In this document: piece after piece, positions 18,132 through 26,954 of the stretch
Layout: each line of letters opens with the position of its first letter
How positions within the stretch are numbered: the first letter of the stretch is position 1
From: Porticoccus sp964395715
GTDB taxonomy: Bacteria; Pseudomonadota; Gammaproteobacteria; Pseudomonadales; Porticoccaceae
Reading direction: 5' to 3'
Assembly (NCBI GenBank): GCA_964395715.1
Contig: CAYNAU010000003.1
Coordinates: 296,130 to 360,129 of the forward strand
Length of the DNA: 64,000 bases
Made by a program: the position numbers and the translations under genes
Notes under the pieces: model-generated
Databases searched by the model: none
The model's input: only the letters and a program-made list of their open reading frames with translations
What the model was told of the DNA's origin: nothing

Positions 18132-18979
18132 CATCGGCGTTGATGGGCAATCCAGAGCCGTTACATCACTTTCTGGCTTGCAGCGCATTGCCAGAGGGTA
18201 TCCATAAACCCCCTCTCTTGATTGCTGTTAACGGTCAACAGGTTGTTTGCACTGAAGGGGATTCAAGGCAGGTCTTTCTCTCGGAGTCTCTGGCCCCATC
18301 CCTCAATGAATCACAACACCTACTGGGAGTGCTCGATGGGCAACCCTGTTATGCCGTGGATGCATCAGCTGCCGAGTTGCCACCAGGCATGACCTTTGTT
18401 GCACTTCGTTCCCTGTTGGGTGACCTGGATGAATCGCGTTTTCAGTTGGCGGGTAGAGCCTGTCAGATTGTGCAATGGGATCAGCAGCACCGTTATTGTG
18501 GTCGCTGTGGCAGGGCGACAAACGTTATTCCGGAAGATCGCTCACGTGCCTGCGATACCTGCCAGGAGCGCTTTTATCCGCGCTTGTCCCCCTGCGTCAT
18601 TGTGGTGATCCGTCGTGGTGAGTACTGCCTGTTGGCGAGCAGCGCCCGCTGGGAAGGACGTTATTACAGTGCGCTGGCCGGTTTTATTGAACCGGGAGAA
18701 ACCGTCGAACAGGCACTGCATCGTGAAGTGATGGAAGAAGTCGGCATCAAAGTGACCAATCTGACCTACTTTGCCAGTCAGCCCTGGCCTTTCCCGGGTC
18801 AATTAATGCTGGGATTTCATGCCGACTACCTGAGCGGTGATATCCAGGTGGATGGGGAAGAAATTGTCGCAGCGGACTGGTGGCACTATCGGGATTTGCC
18901 ACCACACCCCGATGAAAATACGTTATCAGGGCAACTTATCCGCCACTTTGTCGCCACCTGTCGCGAAGCGGAGAGTTGA
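18104..18979 (+). CDS. nudC: NAD+ diphosphatase / NADH pyrophosphatase NudC
   Basis: Hydrolyses NAD(H) to NMN(H) and AMP, and in E. coli removes the NAD cap from RNA. A four-cysteine zinc ribbon (CGRCGR ... CDTC, about residues 127-151) is followed by the Nudix box, which begins GFIEPGETVEQALHREVMEE with the metal-binding E-x-x-E-E, and by the NudC-specific SQPWPFPGQLMLGF. The start is uncertain. ATG at 18104 overlaps fimL by 28 bases and gives 291 residues. ATG at 18143 gives 278, closer to the family size, and avoids overlap. Neither has a strong ribosome site. Confidence 0.94.
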   Translation: MPVDSGSSLASALMGNPEPLHHFLACSALPEGIHKPPLLIAVNGQQVVCTEGDSRQVFLSESLAPSLNESQHLLGVLDGQPCYAVDASAAELPPGMTFVALRSLLGDLDESRFQLAGRACQIVQWDQQHRYCGRCGRATNVIPEDRSRACDTCQERFYPRLSPCVIVVIRRGEYCLLASSARWEGRYYSALAGFIEPGETVEQALHREVMEEVGIKVTNLTYFASQPWPFPGQLMLGFHADYLSGDIQVDGEEIVAADWWHYRDLPPHPDENTLSGQLIRHFVATCREAES

Positions 18980-18981
18980 TC

Positions 18982-19629
18982 GTGTCACTTCCCATTTCGG
19001 TTATCATGATTGGTGCCATACTGTTGCTGGTGCTCGGGCTCAAGGCACTGATCGGGCAGGGTATGTTGGCGGCCGTTCTGCGCTCCGTCCTGGGTTTGCT
19101 GCTGTTAGCGGGTAGCACGGTGTTGTTTCTGGCCGGGTATGATCTGCACAGCTATCGATCCCTGCTGGACGAGCAGGCGGTGGTCACCATGCAGTTTCAA
19201 AAACTGCAGTCCCAGCGCTATCGAGTTATTCTGGTGGAAAGTAACGGGGAGCAATACCGCTATCACCTGAGCGGTGATCAGTGGCAACTGGATGCACGTA
19301 TAGTGAAATGGCATCCGACACTGGCCAGACTTGGCTTCAAGTCGCTGTATCGTCTTGATCGCTTAAGTGGCCGTTATGCTGATATTCGCCAACAGCTTGA
19401 GGAACCAGCCAGCGCACACCAGCTGGTTGAACCACCCACAGATTTTGATACCTGGATGCTGCTCAAAAAATTTCCGGGTCTCGGACAGTGGATTGACGCG
19501 CAATATGGCAGCGCCACGTTTTTGCCTATGGCCGATGGTGCTGTCTATGAAGTCAAACTGGCTTTTGGCGGCTTGTTGGCTCGCCCCGTCAATCCAGAGG
19601 CGAAACAGGCCGTGTCGACATGGCGTTAA
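18982..19629 (+). CDS. Conserved protein with two membrane helices, downstream of nudC
   Basis: A 215-residue protein with two N-terminal hydrophobic helices (about 3-22 and 29-52) and a soluble C-terminal domain. Pseudomonas genomes carry a protein of this type right after nudC, often labelled a cation or multidrug efflux pump. That label is not supported here, since two helices are too few for a pump. GTG at 18982 is preferred, with TTG at 18976 overlapping the nudC stop as the alternative. Co-transcription with nudC is likely. Function unknown. Confidence 0.75.
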   Translation: MSLPISVIMIGAILLLVLGLKALIGQGMLAAVLRSVLGLLLLAGSTVLFLAGYDLHSYRSLLDEQAVVTMQFQKLQSQRYRVILVESNGEQYRYHLSGDQWQLDARIVKWHPTLARLGFKSLYRLDRLSGRYADIRQQLEEPASAHQLVEPPTDFDTWMLLKKFPGLGQWIDAQYGSATFLPMADGAVYEVKLAFGGLLARPVNPEAKQAVSTWR

Positions 19630-19693
19630 TCTGCTATCGGCTTTTTTTCTGTAGAGAGAGCTACCCTACATCACGGCCTTTTCAACATAGTGG

Positions 19694-20617
19694 TTAGAAT
19701 GCCACCTTCTCTTTACCTTTCAGCTCCAGAATAGCTCGTGCCTCATCCGGGGTGGCGACTTCCAGTCCCAGCCCTTCAATGGTCTTGCGCACCTGGTAGA
19801 CCTGTTCGGCATTGGTTTTAGCCAGTTCACCGCGGCGCAACCACAATGAGTCTTCCAGGCCCACGCGGACATTGCCCCCCATGGAGGCCGCCATGGCTGC
19901 CACACGCATTTGATTGGAACCGGCAGCCAGTACTGACCAGCGGTAATCGTCACTGAAGAGACGATCTGCGGTTCTCTTCATATGCATGACATCCTCCGGA
20001 TGAGCGCCAATACCACCGAGCAGGCCAAAACAGGTTTGAATAAACAGGGGACCCTTAACAATGCCTTCCTGATAGAAGTACTGCAGATTGTAGAGGTGGC
20101 TGGTGTCATAGCACTCAAATTCGTAGCGGGTTCCGGTTTTGTTGAGAGTATCCAGTGCGTAGCGGATATCTTTAAAACTGTTGCGGAACACCAGGTCATG
20201 TGAGCCTTCAAGCATTTCCGGTTCCCAGTCATGCTTAAACTCCTTGAAGCGCTTTAGCATGGGGAACAGGCCGAAGTTCATGGAGCCCATATTCAGGCTG
20301 GCAACTTCAGGTTGCCAGTGTTCAGCGGGTTTCACCCGGTACTCGACCGGCATGAAAGGCGAAGCCCCGGTGGTGATATTCACGACCACATCCGAGTTGC
20401 TTTTGATTGCCTTTAGGAACGGCGCGAAATCTTCAGGGGTATGTACCGGCCGTCCATCCACCGGGTCCCTTGCGTGCAGGTGAACGATAGCGGCACCTGC
20501 TTCTGCGGCACCCAGAGCAGATTCGGCAATTTCCTCAGGGGTTACCGGCAGGTAGGGCGACATGGAAGGGGTATGTATAGATCCAGTTATTGCACAGGAA
20601 ATAATTACTTTTGACAT
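19694..20617 (-). CDS. BKACE family 3-keto acid cleavage enzyme (DUF849)
   Basis: A 307-residue TIM-barrel Zn2+ enzyme of the beta-keto acid cleavage family, which condenses a beta-keto acid with acetyl-CoA to give acetoacetate and a new CoA ester. Family motifs are SCAITGSIHTPSMSP near the start, AIVHLHARDP (His-x-His metal ligands, about 47-49), the GSMNFG block and VGLEDSLWL near the C terminus. The founding member, Kce, acts in lysine fermentation; other members use carnitine-derived or other keto acids. There is no pathway partner beside it, so the substrate cannot be assigned. ATG at 20617 is chosen over GTG at 20629, which adds MVIT. Confidence 0.88.
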   Translation of the reverse strand: MSKVIISCAITGSIHTPSMSPYLPVTPEEIAESALGAAEAGAAIVHLHARDPVDGRPVHTPEDFAPFLKAIKSNSDVVVNITTGASPFMPVEYRVKPAEHWQPEVASLNMGSMNFGLFPMLKRFKEFKHDWEPEMLEGSHDLVFRNSFKDIRYALDTLNKTGTRYEFECYDTSHLYNLQYFYQEGIVKGPLFIQTCFGLLGGIGAHPEDVMHMKRTADRLFSDDYRWSVLAAGSNQMRVAAMAASMGGNVRVGLEDSLWLRRGELAKTNAEQVYQVRKTIEGLGLEVATPDEARAILELKGKEKVAF

Positions 20618-20629
20618 CGTTATCACCAC

Positions 20630-21072
20630 TTTTTGAAATTGAACTTTTCATCTAAGTGCTTTCAATCAGCGTCCCTGATTGATGGTGATGGTTTTGCGCA
20701 AACAGGTACTACCTGGGCTTTGGCAGATAATTCCTCTGTAACACAACACAAAGGATTATTGGTAGTGAGGCTGACGTTTCAAGTCAGGTCGCAAAACACA
20801 TCATTATCGGTAGTGCGTCAACGTCTCATATGTCGAGGCGCTGGACGGATAGTGTACGTAAGCTTTAAACGCATCACTTAGCGATGGCTATCCACCCGGG
20901 TGAGCCATCCCGTACGGCATGAATAAAGGGGATGGGCGATAGGACTGCCAACGGATATACGATATTGTTAACAGTCACGGATAACATAAAATAACTTCCT
21001 GAAGGGATCGTCAACCGTTTTGGTGGCACGCCCAACGAAGTGCAGATTTGAAAAATGTCGATTTAAGGGGAA
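20630..21072. other. Long intergenic region with hairpin and palindrome
   Basis: The largest non-coding gap in the window, between the divergent BKACE gene and sohB. GATGGCT (20883-20889) pairs with AGCCATC (20903-20909) around an inner CACCCGGGTG palindrome, and CCGTACGG (20110 in the second half of the same cluster, positions 20910-20917) is a separate perfect 8-base palindrome right after it. No T tract follows, so these look more like operator or structural elements than a terminator. An 82-codon reading frame here shows no coding features. Confidence 0.4.
20965..20992 (+). promoter_or_regulatory. Candidate sigma-70 promoter for sohB
   Basis: TTGTTA (20965-20970), a 16-base spacer and TAAAAT (20987-20992) lie about 85 bases before the sohB start codon. 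Sequence prediction only. Confidence 0.4.
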
Positions 21073-21078
21073 TTGAAG

Positions 21079-22104
21079 TTGGATTATTTGCTGCAATACG
21101 GGTTGTTTCTGGCCAAGGCCATCACTCTAATTATTTCCCTGGTAGTGGTGATAGGTATTGCTATCGGCCTGAGCAATCGTGCCCGCAAGCATGCTGAGGG
21201 TGAACTTGAGATCGAACAACTGAACGATACCTTTGAGCAGATGAGCAATGTGCTGCAGCTGGCCACCATGCCGCCGGGAAAACGCAAGCTGTGGCACAAG
21301 GAAAAAAAGAAATCAGATAAAGACAAAAAAAACAGTTCTGATACCAGAAACAGGGTATTTCTGGTCGATTTCAAGGGGGATCTACGTGCGTCGGCAGTAG
21401 CGAGTCTGCGCCAGGAGATCACGGCCATTTTGACCCAGGCAAAACCGGAGGATGAGGTTGTTGTCCGTCTGGAAAGTGGTGGTGGCATGGTACACAGCTA
21501 TGGCCTCGCAGCCAGTCAGTTGGACCGGGTTCGTCAGCAGAATATTCCGCTCACGGTCTGTGTCGACAAGGTGGCGGCCAGCGGTGGTTACATGATGGCC
21601 TGTGTCGCCAACAAAATTCTTGCGGCGCCCTTTGCCATGATCGGTTCAATCGGCGTGGTGGCCCAGCTGCCTAATTTTAATCGCCTGCTGAAAAAACACG
21701 ATGTGGATGTAGAGCTGCATACTGCCGGTGATTACAAACGCACTCTGACGATGTTCGGGGAAAATACAGAAGCGGGTCGGGAAAAATTTATCGAAGACCT
21801 GGAGGAAATCCACAATATTTTCAAAGAATTTGTTAACGATCACAGGCAATCTGTTGATATTAATGAGATTTCTACAGGTAAGGTCTGGCTTGGCTGCCAC
21901 GCCCTTGATAAATCACTGGTGGACGAATTGAAAACCAGCGATACCTATCTCGTCGAACGCTCAGCCGAGGCAGACATCTTCCTTGTCAAGTTCGTCTATC
22001 ATAAAAGTCTGCCGGAAAAATTGGGCCTCGCAGCAGAGACCCGCGCAGACAGTTTGCTGATGCGCTGGCTGGATAGGGCCCGTAGACAACAGTTTTTCTC
22101 CTGA
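21079..22104 (+). CDS. sohB: Inner-membrane serine peptidase SohB (signal peptide peptidase A family)
   Basis: A membrane-anchored S49 peptidase thought to act in periplasmic protein quality control. An N-terminal helix is followed by a lysine-rich linker and the S49 core. The nucleophile lies in KVAASGGYMMAC (Ser170 counting from a TTG at 21073) and the general base lysine in HTAGDYKRTL (Lys222), giving the Ser-Lys dyad of SppA enzymes. I prefer TTG at 21079, reading MDYLLQYGLFLAK, because AAGGGG at 21065 is properly spaced from it and too close to 21073. Confidence 0.93.
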   Translation: MDYLLQYGLFLAKAITLIISLVVVIGIAIGLSNRARKHAEGELEIEQLNDTFEQMSNVLQLATMPPGKRKLWHKEKKKSDKDKKNSSDTRNRVFLVDFKGDLRASAVASLRQEITAILTQAKPEDEVVVRLESGGGMVHSYGLAASQLDRVRQQNIPLTVCVDKVAASGGYMMACVANKILAAPFAMIGSIGVVAQLPNFNRLLKKHDVDVELHTAGDYKRTLTMFGENTEAGREKFIEDLEEIHNIFKEFVNDHRQSVDINEISTGKVWLGCHALDKSLVDELKTSDTYLVERSAEADIFLVKFVYHKSLPEKLGLAAETRADSLLMRWLDRARRQQFFS

Positions 22105-22147
22105 CGGGTCCCGGGGGTTTGACGTAACAGATAGAGGGGTAGACCAA

Positions 22148-23161
22148 ATGATTGAGAGTCAGACCACGACCAGACACTACCGCGCACTCTGGGTAACCAA
22201 AACAGCATCCGATACCTTTGCTCAGGACATTGTTGAACGACCCATTGATGAGTTGCCGGCAGGGGATGTACTGGTGAGGGTTCAATATTCCTCACTGAAT
22301 TACAAGGACATGATCTCTGCCACTGGCCGTCCAGGCGTCACGCGCAATTACCCCCACCAACCGGGCATAGATGCTGCTGGTGTCGTGGCCGAGAGTTCGG
22401 TGGCAGATTTTTCTGCGGGCGACGACGTCATCGTGTGTGGCTACGACCTGGGAATGAACACCTTTGGTGGTTTGGGGGAATACATCCGTGTTCCTGCTGG
22501 CTGGGTGGTCCCAGTGCCACCGGGACTGTCAGGTCGCGAGGCAATGATATACGGCACGGCCGGATTTACTGCAGCCCTGTGCGTGGAAAAACTGCTGCAG
22601 ATGGGTGCTGATCCCGCGGATGGCGATGTGGCGGTTACCGGTGCCACTGGTGGTGTGGGCACGTTTGCCATCCGCTTGCTGAGTCGGCTGGGTTTTTCCG
22701 TTGCCGCGGTGACCGGCAAACTGGAAACCGCCGCCCATCTCAGTGCTCTGGGTGCGCAGCAAATCGTGGAAAGAAATCTTTTGCTGGAACAAAAGCGCCC
22801 TCTGGAGAAACCGCGTTTTGCCCATGGCGTAGACACCTTGGGTGGTGAGTACCTTGCCAATTTACTGAAACTGATTAATTACAGCGGATCAGTCGCAGCC
22901 TGTGGGCTGGCATCGTCATTTGATCTGCACACCAGTGTCCTGCCGTTCATTTTGCGCAATGTCAATTTGCTGGGTGTTGACTGCGTAGAACTGCCTCTGC
23001 CGAAAAAGGCGGCTAACTGGGCCAGATTGGGATCGGAATGGAAGCTGGATAACCTGGAATCCATGGCAGAAGAAATCAGCCTCGAGCAGGTGCCGGAATA
23101 TATTGATCGAATGGCCAGGGGGCAGGTGGTAGGCCGTTATCTGGTCAACCTTAATCGCTGA
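22148..23161 (+). CDS. acuI: AcuI/YhdH family acryloyl-CoA reductase-type oxidoreductase
   Basis: A 337-residue zinc-independent medium-chain reductase. AcuI/YhdH proteins reduce acryloyl-CoA to propanoyl-CoA with NADPH, protecting against the toxic acrylyl thioester formed from dimethylsulfoniopropionate or 3-hydroxypropionate. Diagnostic stretches are YSSLNYKDMISATGRPGVTRNYPHQPGID (split across residues 50-80), the nucleotide-binding VTGATGGVG (about 160-168) and CGYDLGMNTFGGLGEY. The gene stands alone after sohB, with no DMSP lyase nearby. Substrate assignment is therefore by family only. Confidence 0.85.
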   Translation: MIESQTTTRHYRALWVTKTASDTFAQDIVERPIDELPAGDVLVRVQYSSLNYKDMISATGRPGVTRNYPHQPGIDAAGVVAESSVADFSAGDDVIVCGYDLGMNTFGGLGEYIRVPAGWVVPVPPGLSGREAMIYGTAGFTAALCVEKLLQMGADPADGDVAVTGATGGVGTFAIRLLSRLGFSVAAVTGKLETAAHLSALGAQQIVERNLLLEQKRPLEKPRFAHGVDTLGGEYLANLLKLINYSGSVAACGLASSFDLHTSVLPFILRNVNLLGVDCVELPLPKKAANWARLGSEWKLDNLESMAEEISLEQVPEYIDRMARGQVVGRYLVNLNR

Positions 23162-23190
23162 TAGAGATTGAAAAAGCCCGATTATCGCCG

Positions 23191-24357
23191 CTAGTTTCGC
23201 CGCAATCGTTCGCTGACTGCGATCGGGTTAGGGAAGTTGAAAATCACGATATAACTGGATAGCAGGAAGGTCAGAATGGCAGCAGCCTGTATCAGGTGTG
23301 ATGCCTGAACACTGATCAGTGAGGCATTGAAAGCCACATAGGCAATCAATAATGAAAATTCACTGATCTGCCCGAGGCGAAAGCCGATATCCCAGGCCAA
23401 AACTTTCTTTTCGCTCTGTCGACCCAGCAGGAAACGGAAAATCGCCGGCTTCAGGATCAGCATGGCTCCCCCAAGCACCACAGCTGCCAAGGCAATTTCC
23501 GGCAACAGTCCGAGGTTGAATCCCGCGCCCAGTGAGAAGAAAAACATAATCAGGAAAAAGTCCCTGAGAGGTTTCAGTGTCAAAGCTATGTGTTGGGAAA
23601 TCGGGCTGGAGGCGAGGGTGATACCCGCGAGAAATGCACCGATTTCCCGTGACAATCCTACGACTTCTGCCAGCTCTGATAAGCCCATGCACCAGCCGAT
23701 GGCCAGCAGAAAAATGTATTCGCCCATACGGTCGAATTTAGCGATCAGTTTCAGCAAGACCCAGCGCACAAAGGCCCAGGCAAAAAGGATCAGCAGCGGT
23801 AGCGCCAGCAGGGTGAAGCCGATCTGCATGACATTAATCTGTCCGCCCTCACCACTGAGCAGTACCAGCAACACAAAGATCGCAAGAAAATCCTGCATCA
23901 GCAGTAAGCCGATCATCATGTCGCCGATATGGCGGTGGTGAAGAATGGTCGTGGGTAACAGCTTGATGCCGATAATCGTGCTGGAAAACATCATTGCCGC
24001 CCCGATAATCAGGCATTCGGTGCGTGTGAAGCCAAACAGGTGAGCGATCAGGTAGCCGGCCGCGGCAAAAAGTATGGAGCTGATAAGTGTCACTACAGTG
24101 ACTTTTCTCAGCGCTGTCATCAGCGATTGGGGCTGAAGGTCCAGGCCCAGCAGAAACAGCAGAAAAATAATGCCGATTTCCGAGATTTCGGATAGCAGGT
24201 GCACATCCTGAACCCAGCCCAGTCCGTAGGGACCGATCAGCGCACCCAGCGCGATGTAGGCTACCAGCAAGGGTTGCCGACCATAAATGGCCAGGGAAGC
24301 GATAACGGCAGCGCCGGTGAATATCAGGAAGAACGACTGAAAAACGGCTTCATTCAT
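23191..24357 (-). CDS. Kef-type cation:proton antiporter, membrane domain only
   Basis: A 388-residue CPA2-family transporter with about twelve hydrophobic helices. It opens with an IYGRQPLLVAYIALGALIGP block and has an EIGIIFLLFLLGLDL motif and a central GLSREIGAFLAGITLASSP segment, all typical of KefB/KefC-like exchangers. KefC proteins end in a TrkA-N nucleotide-binding domain, but this one stops after the membrane part, so the KefC style of glutathione gating is unlikely. ATG at 24357 (MNEAVFQSFFL) is preferred over GTG-type starts upstream. Confidence 0.85.
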   Translation of the reverse strand: MNEAVFQSFFLIFTGAAVIASLAIYGRQPLLVAYIALGALIGPYGLGWVQDVHLLSEISEIGIIFLLFLLGLDLQPQSLMTALRKVTVVTLISSILFAAAGYLIAHLFGFTRTECLIIGAAMMFSSTIIGIKLLPTTILHHRHIGDMMIGLLLMQDFLAIFVLLVLLSGEGGQINVMQIGFTLLALPLLILFAWAFVRWVLLKLIAKFDRMGEYIFLLAIGWCMGLSELAEVVGLSREIGAFLAGITLASSPISQHIALTLKPLRDFFLIMFFFSLGAGFNLGLLPEIALAAVVLGGAMLILKPAIFRFLLGRQSEKKVLAWDIGFRLGQISEFSLLIAYVAFNASLISVQASHLIQAAAILTFLLSSYIVIFNFPNPIAVSERLRRN

Positions 24358-24438
24358 AGAGGGACTCCACAACCCCTATTGTGAGGTACGGGTGGAGGGG
24401 CAGCAAGTGCCGGTCGCAGTATGCAACCGGCTATTTAC

Positions 24439-24927
24439 TTACTGATCGCGCCGGAAGTGCGGGTTCGGTTGATCTGCGGCGTTCTGATAGGTGACGCTAA
24501 AATCTTTCAGCGACTCCAGCGCGGCTTCCAGATCAGTGCCTTCTTTCATGGCAAAGGAATCAAAACCACAGCGTTTCAGATAGAAAAGCTGGTCGCGATT
24601 GGGACTGCCTATAGCGCGCAGCTGGCCGGTGAAACCAAAACGCTCTCTGAGAAGTCTGGCGGTTGAAAATCCGCGACCATCGGTAAAGGATGGGAAATTC
24701 ACAGCAATCAGTGGAAATTTATTGGCGTCTTCGCCTAGCGCTTCCACGTCTTCATCGCTGTCAATCCAGAGCCCCAAAACGGCTATCCGAATGGTTTCCT
24801 TGTTTTCCAGCCAATACTTCATTGGCGCTAGGGACAACTGATTCTCTGGCAGGTTGCCGGAATAGTTTTTAGGCAAAACTACCCACTTGTCGTCGACAAT
24901 CTTGTCGTTGTTAATGATTTTTGGCAT
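24439..24927 (-). CDS. DUF934 protein, accessory to sulfite/nitrite reductase
   Basis: A 162-residue protein of the DUF934 family, which is found next to siroheme sulfite or nitrite reductases and is thought to help sulfite reduction. It begins MPKIINNDKIVDDKWVVL and contains FPSFTDGRGFSTARLLRERFGF (about residues 96-117), the most conserved part of the family. The start at 24927 overlaps the 3' end of cysI by 17 bases, so the two are surely co-expressed. A biochemical role has not been established to my knowledge. Confidence 0.88.
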   Translation of the reverse strand: MPKIINNDKIVDDKWVVLPKNYSGNLPENQLSLAPMKYWLENKETIRIAVLGLWIDSDEDVEALGEDANKFPLIAVNFPSFTDGRGFSTARLLRERFGFTGQLRAIGSPNRDQLFYLKRCGFDSFAMKEGTDLEAALESLKDFSVTYQNAADQPNPHFRRDQ

Positions 24928-26575
24928 AGACGCTCTCCTTGAATGGGTCGAGGCCGATGCGGCGATAGGTGTCAATAAACAACTCATCGCCCAGGCGGTT
25001 ATTGATATAGACATCAAGAATACGGCTGATGATGTCAGGCATTTCTTCGCGGCCAAACGAGGGCCCCAGAACATTGCCGAGTGCGGCATCATTCTCGGAG
25101 GAGCCGCCCAGTTGAACCTGGTAAAACTCTTCACCTTTTTTATCGACCCCTAGAATGCCGATATTGCCAACGTGGTGGTGTCCACAGGCATTCATGCAGC
25201 CGGATATGTTGAGGCTCAGATCGCCGAGATCATAAACGTAATCCATGTCGTCGAAGCGGCGTTGAATGGCTTCAGCAACCGGGATGGATTTTGCGTTCGC
25301 CAGGGAACAGAAATCACCGCCGGGACAGCAGATCAGGTCCGTCAGCGTGCCGATATTGGGCGTGGCGAAACCGCCAGCCTTGGCTTCCTGCCACAGGGCG
25401 TGGAGATCGGACTTGCTGACGTCGGCCAACACCAGGTTCTGATTGTGGGTGGCGCGAATCTCGCCGAAGGAATATTTATCGGCCAGGTCGGCGATGGCTT
25501 CCAATTGGCTGTCGGTCACATCACCCGGTGCGACGCCAGTGGGCTTCAGTGACAGGTGGACAATGCTGTAGCCAGACACACGGTGTTTCAGTGTGTTGCG
25601 CTCCAGCCATTTGGCAAAGGCCTTATTGTCGTTGCTCAGGGCTTGTAACGCAACATCTTCAGCGGCGTCATCCAGAGTCTGGTACTCCGGGAGAATGAAG
25701 TGTTGTTTTACCCGGTCGACTTCTTCCTGGGTGAGCGTGCAGGGGCCGTCCTTGATGTGAGACCACTCGGCCTCAACTTTCTCGGCGAAGACTTCCGGAG
25801 TCCAGGCACGTACCAGAATTTTTATCCGCGCCTTGTATTTGTTGGCGCGATTGCCGTAGCGATTGTAGACGCGGACTATAGCGTCCAGATAGCCGAGAAT
25901 ATGCTGCCAGGGCAGGAACTCGCGAATTTCACTGCCGATCACCGGGGTGCGGCCGAGACCACCACCGACAAACACCTTGAAGCCCAGCTCGCCCTCATCG
26001 TTCCGTATCAGTTGCAGGCCTATATCATGCACCAGAATGGCTGCGCGATCGCTTTCTGAGCCGCTCACGGCAATTTTGAACTTTCGAGGCAGGTAGGCGA
26101 ATTCCGGGTGAAAGGTTGACCACTGGCGCAGGATTTCACACCAGGGACGGGGATCCTCGATTTCATCCTCAGCCACCCCGGCATACTGGTCGGAGGTGAT
26201 ATTGCGGATACAGTTACCACTGGTCTGAACAGCGTGCATCTGAACTTCGGCCAGCTCCGCCAGAATGTCCGGTACTTCTTCAAGCTGTGGCCAGTTGAAT
26301 TGAATGTTCTGGCGGGTTGTGAAATGGCAATAGCCCTTGTCGTAGTGGCGGGCAATGTGCGCCAGCTTGCGGAACTGTCCCGAATTGAGCAGGCCATAGG
26401 GAACCGCAATTCGAAGCATGGGCGCCAGGCGCTGAATGTAGAGGCCATTTTGCAGACGCAGCGGCAGAAATTCTTCATCAGCCAGTTCACCTGCCAGGTA
26501 TCGCGAAGTCTGCCCCCGGAACTGGGCTACTCGCTCCTCGATAATTTTCTGATCGTTCTCGGTATAACGGTACAT
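24911..26575 (-). CDS. cysI: Siroheme [4Fe-4S] sulfite/nitrite reductase (CysI-like)
   Basis: A 554-residue hemoprotein that should carry out the six-electron reduction of sulfite to sulfide for cysteine synthesis. The two nitrite/sulfite reductase ferredoxin-like repeats include HFTTRQNIQ (about 84-92). The cluster and siroheme ligands are Cys417-x5-Cys423 (CPGGDFC) and Cys460-x3-Cys464 (CMNACGHHH). No cysJ flavoprotein is nearby, so electrons may come from ferredoxin or another reductase. Nitrite reductase is possible in principle, but DUF934 as partner and the Pseudomonas-like setting favour sulfite. Confidence 0.9.
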   Translation of the reverse strand: MYRYTENDQKIIEERVAQFRGQTSRYLAGELADEEFLPLRLQNGLYIQRLAPMLRIAVPYGLLNSGQFRKLAHIARHYDKGYCHFTTRQNIQFNWPQLEEVPDILAELAEVQMHAVQTSGNCIRNITSDQYAGVAEDEIEDPRPWCEILRQWSTFHPEFAYLPRKFKIAVSGSESDRAAILVHDIGLQLIRNDEGELGFKVFVGGGLGRTPVIGSEIREFLPWQHILGYLDAIVRVYNRYGNRANKYKARIKILVRAWTPEVFAEKVEAEWSHIKDGPCTLTQEEVDRVKQHFILPEYQTLDDAAEDVALQALSNDNKAFAKWLERNTLKHRVSGYSIVHLSLKPTGVAPGDVTDSQLEAIADLADKYSFGEIRATHNQNLVLADVSKSDLHALWQEAKAGGFATPNIGTLTDLICCPGGDFCSLANAKSIPVAEAIQRRFDDMDYVYDLGDLSLNISGCMNACGHHHVGNIGILGVDKKGEEFYQVQLGGSSENDAALGNVLGPSFGREEMPDIISRILDVYINNRLGDELFIDTYRRIGLDPFKESVYAKNH

Positions 26576-26618
26576 AATGTCTGTAATATCTCATGTGCCA
26601 GGTGGCAGAAAGGCGCGA

Positions 26619-26647
26619 ATTCTACAGGTTAACGCGCGGTCTGTCAG
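26619..26647 (-). promoter_or_regulatory. Candidate sigma-70 promoter for cysI-DUF934
   Basis: On the minus strand CTGACA (26647-26642), a 17-base spacer and TAGAAT (26624-26619) form a strong-looking promoter about 40 bases before the cysI start codon. Prediction from sequence. Confidence 0.55.
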
Positions 26648-26812
26648 TCGGGATGTGGATAATAGCGGCAGCGTCAGCGGATTTGAAAAACTTTTTCTCT
26701 CTAACCCGGTGCCGTTGAGTAATAAGGAATTCACCACGATGATGGGGACATCGTTTAGTGTTGTTGTTACAATGCGCCCCTGCCGTTGTCCCAGCCTGGA
26801 GGTCCAAGAACA

Positions 26813-26944
26813 ATGAACAACGAAGTTGATGCGATTATGGAAGCAGAAAAGAATAATGGCGACAGCTGTGCCGACGCCATTGCCGCAGTAGCGACTGTCT
26901 GCCTGTTTGTACTGGCGCTGGTATTCTGGCTGAGCAATCAGTAA
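26813..26944 (+). CDS. Small single-pass membrane protein, 43 residues
   Basis: An open frame too short for a standard ORF list but with all the marks of a gene. GGAGG (26799-26803) sits about ten bases before the ATG, and a strong terminator follows eleven bases after the stop. The peptide starts MNNEVDAIMEAEKNNGDSC, has an acidic, polar first half, then a hydrophobic helix (about residues 20-40) ending in WLSNQ. Two cysteines, at 19 and 30, flank or lie in the helix. It is divergent from cysI. I do not recognise the family, and function is unknown. Confidence 0.65.
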   Translation: MNNEVDAIMEAEKNNGDSCADAIAAVATVCLFVLALVFWLSNQ

Positions 26945-26954
26945 CTGTTTCAGT

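Noticed and set aside
20633..20881. 82-codon frame in the BKACE-sohB gap
   Set aside because: No ribosome site, low-complexity composition and no motif; it falls in the probable regulatory region.
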